12,086 nucleotides of DNA, taken from contig JAFGHN010000309.1 in the NCBI GenBank assembly GCA_016930115.1, forward strand, positions 1 to 12,086, given 5' to 3'. Shown piece after piece: positions 7,423 to 12,086 of this stretch. The position numbers and the translations under genes are program-made. Within the stretch, counting starts at the first letter, position 1. The number at the start of each line of letters is the position of its first letter. The notes beneath the pieces were generated by a model that worked only from the letters and a program-made list of their open reading frames with translations, was not told where the DNA came from and made no database searches. The DNA is from Spirochaetales bacterium. GTDB lineage: Bacteria > Spirochaetota > Spirochaetia > ARS1246.

Positions 7423-8601
7423 ATGCAGTACTTCACGGAGACCGCGTACACCCACACAGAAGCATTGAAAAACTTGAAGATGAAATACGGAGACCGCGCA
7501 AAAGTACTCACCCACCGGAGCGTAAGGCTCGGCGGATTCATGGGGCTCTTTACGAGAGAAGGGGTGGAATTGACCGGTTACATCTCCCAGGATCTGAGGT
7601 CCGGCGGTGTAAAGGATCTGGAAGAGGAAAAGAAGAAGATTCTTTCAACCGTGAAAAGCGATCAAACGATCCAGCTTGTACTCAAGGAAGTACAGGAAAT
7701 CAAACAGAGAATGGCATCGGAAGTTCCCGTGGATCACGAGCAGCATAAGACCATCGCTCGCATCGAGGATTTGCTCATTCGAAATGATTTTTCGGTTCGT
7801 TACACGAGAGAGATACTTTCACGGATCAAACGCGAGTTCTCCCTGGAGGCTCTCGACAATTATGACGAGGTCCAGGACCGGGTAGTCGATTGGATAGGCG
7901 AAGGGATCCGTCTCTACAACGAATCTTTCGCCGTAACGCCCAAAATTGTTGTTCTTGTCGGCCCGACGGGCGTGGGGAAAACCACAACCGTTGCCAAACT
8001 CGCCGCGATTCACGGGATTTCCGGAAACGGAGTGCGTCCGAAAAGCGTGCGTATGATCACCATTGACAATTACAGAATCGGCGCTCGCCAGCAGATAGAA
8101 ACATACGGTGACATTATGAACATCCCGGTGGCATGCGTGGAAACGTTTCATGATCTGAAGAAACAGCTCGCCCTCTACCAGGATGTCGACCTCATACTGA
8201 TCGATACGATAGGAAAGAGCCCGAAGGACTATATGAAGCTTGCAGAAATGCGGGAGCTTCTCGATGCCTGCGGGTCCGGCGTTCAGATGTATCTGACCGT
8301 CAGCGCAACCACAAAAACCGCCGACCTCCTCGAGATCCTGCAGCAGTTCGAGCCTTTCAAGTATGAAGCGTTGGTAGTGACAAAGCTTGACGAGACCATG
8401 CACATCGGTTCACTCGTGAGCGCGCTGTGGGAACGAAACAGACCAATCGCCTATATCACCGACGGTCAGGTGGTTCCGCAGGACATCTCACGGGCGTGTG
8501 TAACCGATTTGCTCATGCATCTCGACGGGTTCAGGGTAAACCAGGAAGCCGTAAGCGCTGCTTTTGACCGGAAATCCGGCGCGGCGACGGCCGGCAGATA
8601 G
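7423..8601 (+). CDS. flhF: Flagellar positioning SRP-type GTPase FlhF
   Basis: FlhF is the third SRP-family GTPase (with Ffh and FtsY). It dimerises on GTP and marks where the flagellar base is built. The 392-aa product has the N-terminal basic B domain (1-60, with EALKNLKMKYGDRAKVL and the GGFMGLF turn), a charged helical N region (about 65-160), and the NG GTPase domain (about 173-370). Motifs: P-loop GPTGVGKTTT (180-189), IDNYRIGARQQIE (214-226), G3 loop DTIGKSPKD (261-269) and TKLD (320-323) giving guanine specificity. The G3 loop differs from the common DTAGRS. The ATG at 7423 follows GGAAGAGG (7406-7413) inside flhA. Next to flhG, its GTPase activator, as usual. Confidence 0.97.
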   Translation: MQYFTETAYTHTEALKNLKMKYGDRAKVLTHRSVRLGGFMGLFTREGVELTGYISQDLRSGGVKDLEEEKKKILSTVKSDQTIQLVLKEVQEIKQRMASEVPVDHEQHKTIARIEDLLIRNDFSVRYTREILSRIKREFSLEALDNYDEVQDRVVDWIGEGIRLYNESFAVTPKIVVLVGPTGVGKTTTVAKLAAIHGISGNGVRPKSVRMITIDNYRIGARQQIETYGDIMNIPVACVETFHDLKKQLALYQDVDLILIDTIGKSPKDYMKLAEMRELLDACGSGVQMYLTVSATTKTADLLEILQQFEPFKYEALVVTKLDETMHIGSLVSALWERNRPIAYITDGQVVPQDISRACVTDLLMHLDGFRVNQEAVSAAFDRKSGAATAGR

Positions 8602-8616
8602 CGGACGGAGGATAGT

Positions 8617-9489
8617 ATGGCGGATCAGGCTGAACAACTGCGGCAGATCATGAGGAATAAAAACGGCAATGAGGCCGAACCGGGAAGCAGGACACGGATT
8701 ATCACGATATCCAGCGGTAAGGGCGGAGTTGGAAAGACAAACCTGTCAATAAATATTGCACTCGCTTACGCGAGCCTTGGAAAGAAAGTCATCGTCCTTG
8801 ATGCCGATCTTGGACTTGCCAACGTGAACGTCATTCTCGGTATTATCCCGAAATACAATCTCTATCATCTGATACGAAAGCAGAAAAGCATCCGGGAGAT
8901 CATCCTCGATACCGGATACGGCATCCAGATTGTAGCGGGGGCATCGGGGTTTTCCAAGATAGCGAATCTGTCCCCGGAGGAACGCGAGAACTTCATTGAA
9001 GAACTTTCCGAACTGTCCTCCGCGGATGTTATCATTGTTGACACAAGCGCCGGCGTATCGAGCAACGTACTCGATTTCATCGCTGCGGCGGATGACGCGA
9101 TTATCGTTACAACGCCGGAGCCGACGGCGATCACCGACGCCTACGGGATTGTAAAAATCATCGCTACCGAGGTGGACTACCTGAATATCGGCTTGAAGCT
9201 GGTGGTCAATCGGGTTAAATCGGTGACACAGGGCAAGAAGGTCGCGGAGCGGGTCATCAACATTGCGGGTCAGTTTCTCAATCTGAAGATAGATTATTTG
9301 GGCTATGTCTATGAGGATACGACCGTGGGGCAGGCCGTGTTGAAACAGAAGCCTTTCTTTATCGTCGACCCCAAGTGCAAAGCGTCGATATGCGTGAAAC
9401 ACATTGTGAGCAGGCTTGAAAAGGTGGACTACAAGGAGGGAGGAGGTCTCTCGCGTTTCTTGAGAAAACTCGTCGGCAGGATGGATTAG
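8617..9489 (+). CDS. flhG: Flagellar number regulator FlhG (MinD-like ATPase; YlxH/FleN)
   Basis: FlhG is a ParA/MinD-type ATPase that activates FlhF GTP hydrolysis and limits flagellar number. The 290-aa product opens with MADQAEQLRQ, the DQAxxLR activator helix (residues 3-9) that contacts the FlhF dimer. The deviant Walker A KGGVGKT is at 35-41 and K35 is the signature lysine of this class. LDADLGLANVNVILG (61-75) is Walker A', DTSAG (142-146) carries the Walker B aspartate, and TTPEPTAITDAYG (165-177) is typical of FlhG/MinD. The C-terminus GLSRFLRKLVGRMD (277-290) looks like an amphipathic membrane-targeting helix, with hydrophobic L/F/V/M interspersed with Arg/Lys. GGAGG at 8607-8611 with a 5-base spacer fixes the start at ATG 8617. 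Identification is firm. Confidence 0.97.
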   Translation: MADQAEQLRQIMRNKNGNEAEPGSRTRIITISSGKGGVGKTNLSINIALAYASLGKKVIVLDADLGLANVNVILGIIPKYNLYHLIRKQKSIREIILDTGYGIQIVAGASGFSKIANLSPEERENFIEELSELSSADVIIVDTSAGVSSNVLDFIAAADDAIIVTTPEPTAITDAYGIVKIIATEVDYLNIGLKLVVNRVKSVTQGKKVAERVINIAGQFLNLKIDYLGYVYEDTTVGQAVLKQKPFFIVDPKCKASICVKHIVSRLEKVDYKEGGGLSRFLRKLVGRMD

Positions 9490-9493
9490 GAAC

Positions 9494-9550
9494 ATGCGCG
9501 TGAATTCGGTCAACTTGACGGCTCGTATCTTTTACCATACTCTAAACTGA
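9494..9550 (+). other. Tiny open frame of 18 codons, possible leader peptide
   Basis: ATG to TGA encodes 18 residues beginning MRVNSVNLTARIFYHTLN. It starts right after the flhG stop, with AGGA at 9488-9491 only two bases away, which is too close for an efficient start. It has no recognisable motif. The candidate promoter lies inside it, so it could only be translated from read-through mRNA. It may well be chance. Confidence 0.15.
9515..9543 (+). promoter_or_regulatory. Candidate sigma-70-type promoter upstream of the acidic protein and fliA
   Basis: TTGACG (9515-9520) matches five of six bases of the -35 consensus. After a 17-base spacer comes TACTCT (9538-9543), with T1, A2 and T6 of the -10 consensus. 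Transcription would start near 9550, giving a leader of about 48 bases before the GTG at 9598. It would let the acidic protein, fliA and the FapA-like gene be expressed apart from the upstream operon. The -10 match is weak, so this is a proposal only. Confidence 0.35.
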
Positions 9551-9556
9551 GGAGGG

Positions 9557-9601
9557 ATGTACGTTTTTCGTGTCATCACTCTTGGGAGGGTTGTTTCGTG
9601 A
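9557..9601 (+). other. Tiny open frame of 14 codons overlapping the next start by GTGA
   Basis: ATG 9557 to TGA 9599-9601 encodes MYVFRVITLGRVVS. The perfect AGGAGG at 9550-9555 stands one base before this ATG, closer than normal. Its TGA overlaps the GTG start at 9598 as GTGA, the arrangement seen in translationally coupled genes. It may be a short coupling or leader peptide, or chance. Confidence 0.2.
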
Positions 9602-10194
9602 CTTTTAGGTGGAAAATTCCCGCGGTAGCCGCCGGGGGGGCTTTCCTTTTGTCTTTGATAATCGGCGCGGCCGGACGGGTGACTTTCGGTATGGTGATGT
9701 TGCGCGCGTTTATCTGGGCGGTTGTCTTTGCGGCGCTGGCCTTTGGCATAGATTTTCTCCTGAGGAAATACCTTCCCGAATTGCTTGCCGGTGAGGCAGA
9801 CGAGCCCGCGGGAGATGAGCGCTCGATAGATATTACCCTTGAAGAAGAGAATCCGGTCTCCGCCGCCAAAGCGGACTTCGCCGGCGAGCCCGGTTACCGG
9901 GAGGATTCGACGGAGGAGGCCAGTTTCGGGACGGCGACAGCCGATGACGAAACGGCGGTGGGCGAGCTCGAGGAAGCTGACGGGGCCGAAGAGCCGGTGG
10001 ATTTTGTTGGCGGTGTTGATTTGCACGATGCAGCGGCAGATGGAGGCGAGGAGACGGCTTTCGATGCATCCGGCGATTCACGCCGGGCGGGGACGCCCCG
10101 GCAGGCAAACATAGATTTTCTTGGAATCGATGAGGATCCGGCCACGGTCGCCCGGGCGGTGAGGACATTTATGAAGAAAGACCAGGAAGGGTAA
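9598..10194 (+). CDS. Uncharacterised acidic two-helix membrane protein of the flagellar operon
   Basis: I do not recognise this 198-aa protein. It has two N-terminal membrane helices (about 7-24 and 31-54) joined by a short loop containing Arg27, so both ends probably face the cytoplasm. LLRKYLPELL (54-63) follows, then a long low-complexity acidic tail: about 38 Asp/Glu in the last 134 residues, rich in Ala, Gly and Glu. The last 28 residues (from NIDFLGIDEDP) look more ordered and end in a basic helix (TVARAVRTFMKK), a possible conserved contact. The start is GTG 9598, supported by GGGAGGG at 9584-9590 with a 7-base spacer and by the first helix following it. A run of seven G (9634-9640) lies in codons 13-15. 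Placement between flhG and fliA suggests a flagellar role. Spirochaete flagellar operons often carry a hypothetical gene here. The function is unknown. Confidence 0.8.
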   Translation: MTFRWKIPAVAAGGAFLLSLIIGAAGRVTFGMVMLRAFIWAVVFAALAFGIDFLLRKYLPELLAGEADEPAGDERSIDITLEEENPVSAAKADFAGEPGYREDSTEEASFGTATADDETAVGELEEADGAEEPVDFVGGVDLHDAAADGGEETAFDASGDSRRAGTPRQANIDFLGIDEDPATVARAVRTFMKKDQEG

Positions 10195-10197
10195 CGT

Positions 10198-10986
10198 ATG
10201 GCTGAAAAGCTTTTCGAAAACCGGACTGAAGAGGAACTGTGGGTACTCTACAAGAAAACCAGAAGCCCTGAACTCAGGGATAAATTCGTCCGTCAGTATG
10301 CGCCTCTGGTCAAGTACGTCGCCGGTAAAGTGGCCATCGGTATGCCGCATAACGTGGAGTTTGATGACCTTGTCGGATTCGGGGTTTTCGGCCTCTTTGA
10401 CGCCATAGAAAAATTCGATCCGGAAAAACACGTAAAGTTCAAAACTTACGCGGTTACCCGGATCCGCGGCGCCATTTTTGACGAGCTGCGGTCGATAGAC
10501 TGGGTCCCGCGTTCCGTTCGCCAGAAAGCACGCGAGGTGGAAGACGCGGTGCGGCGGCTTGAAACCTCCCTCGGGAGGTCCGCCACCGACCGGGAAATCG
10601 CCCGTGAAATGGCAATGAGCACATCCGAGTTTCAGAAACTCATGCTCAAAATCAGCGGCACGAGTATCCTTTCCTTGAACGACGTCTGGTACACCGGCGA
10701 AGACAACGACAAGGTCTCCATCGTGGAGAGCATAGAGTCCCCGCAGAGTCTTAACCCGGATACGATTGTCGAGAAGGACGAGATCAAGCGGGTGATCATC
10801 GATGCGATCAGCGAGTTGCCCGACAAGGAAAAAAAGGTGCTCGTTCTCTATTATTACGAAGATCTCACGCTGAAGGAGATCGGCAAAGTGCTCGAGGTCA
10901 CGGAATCCAGGATATCGCAGCTGCATACGAAGGCCATTATGCGATTGCGCGCAAAACTCACGAATTTGAAGAAAGGAATCATGTAA
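10198..10986 (+). CDS. fliA: RNA polymerase sigma factor FliA/WhiG family (sigma-28)
   Basis: This sigma factor directs RNA polymerase to late flagellar and chemotaxis promoters. The 262-aa product has the sigma-70 family regions in order. Region 1.2/2.1 begins with EELWVLYKKTRSPELRDKFV (12-31), and PLVKYVAGKVA is at 36-46. Region 2.2-2.4 runs from FDDLVGFGVFGLFDAIEKFD (55-74) to FKTYAVTRIRGAIFDELRSI (81-100) and DWVPRSVR (101-108). Region 3 is at about 110-160 and region 4 at about 203-255, with the helix-turn-helix LTLKEIGKVLEVTESRISQL (223-242). FDELRSIDWVPRSVR is characteristic of the FliA/WhiG/SigD group rather than of housekeeping or sporulation sigmas. AGGAAGG at 10183-10189 serves ATG 10198, three bases after the previous stop. 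Sigma-28 is normally held by the anti-sigma FlgM, not seen here. Confidence 0.96.
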   Translation: MAEKLFENRTEEELWVLYKKTRSPELRDKFVRQYAPLVKYVAGKVAIGMPHNVEFDDLVGFGVFGLFDAIEKFDPEKHVKFKTYAVTRIRGAIFDELRSIDWVPRSVRQKAREVEDAVRRLETSLGRSATDREIAREMAMSTSEFQKLMLKISGTSILSLNDVWYTGEDNDKVSIVESIESPQSLNPDTIVEKDEIKRVIIDAISELPDKEKKVLVLYYYEDLTLKEIGKVLEVTESRISQLHTKAIMRLRAKLTNLKKGIM

Positions 10987-11001
10987 AGGCGGGACAGGCT
11001 T

Positions 11002-12086
11002 ATGGTCATACTGCAGGACCTGCGCGAATATATGCGCGACAGAGCCGTCGATGACAGGGCGCGGCGTTCGATCCAGGTCACGGCCGCTTCAATAGAGGAA
11101 GCACTTGCGGAAGCCTCCGTGGAGCTGAATCTCCCGGTAAAAAAACTCGAATACGAAGTGCTCGAAAAGGGCAGCCGCGGCATTCTGGGTATGAACAAGA
11201 AGGATTATATCCTGGCTGTCTATGAAGCCGACGAAGAGGAAGAGGCGAGCGAACAAAGTGATGATCTTGGCATAAATTTCGACCTTTTGGGTGCAACGGA
11301 TCAAGAAGACCAGGATACCGATGGCGCGGTGGTGGTCAGACTCACTTCCGATGGCGCATTGCTGCGGGTGACGCCGCCAACGGGCAAAGGGAAAAAGGCG
11401 CAGCAACGGATGGCTGTCGAGATGCTCGACAGACGGGGCGTCGAGCACTATGACGATGACCTTGTGGCGCGAGTGGTGAAGCAGGCCGACGGACAATTTG
11501 TCCGGGTCGGTGATTTTTCCTATAATCCGGCGAACGACAGTTTCCTGTCCGTGGAAATAACCGATCACGAGATGCGGGCGGCTTTGACCATTCATCGTCC
11601 GGGTCCGGGCGGCGTCGATCAGTCGGCTGAATCGATGATTGGGTTTCTCCAAAATAATGGTGTCACTTACGGTATCAAGGAAGACGTGATTCGCGATCTG
11701 GAAGCAAAACCGGCATATGATCAGAAAATCATCGTCGCCGAAGGTGAACACCCCAAAGACGGCGCGGATGCGAAAATACTCTACAACTTTGACTTCGACC
11801 GTTCGAATATCAAATTGAAGGAAAAGAACGGAAAGGTCGATTTTAAAGAGATGAATCTGATCCAGAACGTTGTCGAGGGGCAGGTCCTTGTCAAGAAAGT
11901 CCCCGCGGGAAAAGGTACTCCGGGAACAACCGTGACGGGCAAACTGATGCCGGCCAAGGACGGGCGGGATGTCGGAATCGGGGTCGGCAAGAATGTCGAG
12001 CTTGCAGAGGATGAGATGTCCGCCAGGGCCACGATTAACGGGCAGGTCATCCTTGCCGCGGACAAGATCAACGTCGAGCCGATTTA
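11002..12086 (+). CDS. Jag_N domain / FapA (DUF342) family protein, 5' part (3' end outside window)
   Basis: The frame is open from ATG 11002 to the end of the window (361 full codons, no stop). Residues about 23-75 match the Jag N-terminal domain found in RNA-binding Jag/KhpB proteins: SIEEALAEASVELNLP, then EVLEKGSRGILGMNKKDYILAVY. An acidic linker follows (76-108). From about 110 the sequence fits FapA/DUF342, with KPAYDQKIIVAEGEHPKDGADAKILY near 236-261, the VDFKEMNLIQNVVEGQVL block (279-296), and PAGKGTPGTTVTGKLMPAKDGRDV (301-324) leading into the predicted beta-helical repeat. FapA was linked to flagellar assembly/polar targeting in Vibrio, and related proteins occur near flagellar genes in spirochaetes. 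The biochemical role is unclear. The ribosome binding site is weak (AGGCGGG at 10987-10993, or AGG nearer the start). The gap from fliA is 15 bases, so it is likely cotranscribed. The C-terminal part is not visible. Confidence 0.88.
   Translation, partial: MVILQDLREYMRDRAVDDRARRSIQVTAASIEEALAEASVELNLPVKKLEYEVLEKGSRGILGMNKKDYILAVYEADEEEEASEQSDDLGINFDLLGATDQEDQDTDGAVVVRLTSDGALLRVTPPTGKGKKAQQRMAVEMLDRRGVEHYDDDLVARVVKQADGQFVRVGDFSYNPANDSFLSVEITDHEMRAALTIHRPGPGGVDQSAESMIGFLQNNGVTYGIKEDVIRDLEAKPAYDQKIIVAEGEHPKDGADAKILYNFDFDRSNIKLKEKNGKVDFKEMNLIQNVVEGQVLVKKVPAGKGTPGTTVTGKLMPAKDGRDVGIGVGKNVELAEDEMSARATINGQVILAADKINVEPI

Larger units (their letters stand above)
9490..9597 (+). other. Largest intergenic gap of the window (flhG to the acidic membrane protein)
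   Basis: This 108-base gap contrasts with gaps of 1-53 bases elsewhere. It contains a sigma-70-like promoter candidate (9515-9543), a perfect AGGAGG (9550-9555) not well spaced to any long gene, two tiny open frames (9494-9550 and 9557-9601) and the GGGAGGG (9584-9590) that serves the GTG start at 9598. No terminator hairpin with T-run is visible. Confidence 0.6.

Noticed and set aside
10078..10926. Antisense open frame of 282 codons opposite fliA and the end of the acidic protein
   Set aside because: It spans two well supported + strand genes, has no motif and mirrors their codon pattern.
11089..11751. Antisense open frame of 220 codons opposite the Jag_N/FapA gene
   Set aside because: The + strand frame from 11002 is unbroken to the window end and carries Jag_N and FapA features. 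The antisense product shows none.
1..12086. CRISPR arrays, tRNA or rRNA genes, insertion sequences, phage or toxin-antitoxin genes
   Set aside because: No regularly spaced repeats, tRNA-like cloverleaf sequence, transposase motifs or terminal inverted repeats were seen. The strand is almost fully occupied by flagellar genes.

Overview
This window is a single-direction (+ strand) flagellar export and assembly operon. It reads fliM (3' part) - fliY - fliO - fliP - fliQ - fliR - flhB - flhA - flhF - flhG - small acidic membrane protein - fliA (sigma-28) - Jag_N/FapA-family protein (5' part). Every gene is recognisable from conserved motifs except the small membrane protein between flhG and fliA. 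Gene order, the long FliY in place of a short FliN, the placement of flhF/flhG directly after flhA, and the absence of the che genes that interrupt the equivalent Bacillota (Bacillus) operon all point to a spirochaete (Spirochaetota, probably Spirochaetales). The G+C content looks like the low-to-mid fifties. The species cannot be told from the sequence alone.

Layout. Positions 1-1634 hold the switch (C-ring) genes fliM and fliY. Positions 1688-5285 hold the membrane export gate (fliO, fliP, fliQ, fliR) and flhB, with short gaps or a 4-bp overlap. Positions 5328-7421 hold flhA, the large export-gate protein. Positions 7423-9489 hold the SRP-type GTPase FlhF and the MinD-type ATPase FlhG, which together set flagellar number and position. 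Positions 9490-9597 are the only sizeable intergenic gap, with a candidate promoter and two tiny open frames. After it come an acidic two-helix membrane protein (9598-10194), the flagellar sigma factor (10198-10986) and a protein with an N-terminal Jag_N domain joined to a FapA/DUF342 region that runs off the end (from 11002).

How they work together. FliM and FliY form the rotor switch that binds CheY-P. FliO helps assemble the FliP/FliQ/FliR pore, on which FlhB (substrate-specificity switch) and FlhA (energised gate and docking platform) are built. FlhF and FlhG place and count these structures, and FliA transcribes late flagellar genes. No intrinsic terminator was seen anywhere, so read-through transcription of the whole block is likely, possibly topped up from the promoter before the acidic protein.

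The window is mostly canonical, and I do not see an undescribed system. The points most worth a second look are the uncharacterised acidic membrane protein and its leader region, the one-live/one-dead CheC-type site pattern in FliY, Glu in place of the usual Asp just after the FHIPEP signature of FlhA, the altered G3 loop of FlhF, and the Jag_N-FapA fusion.
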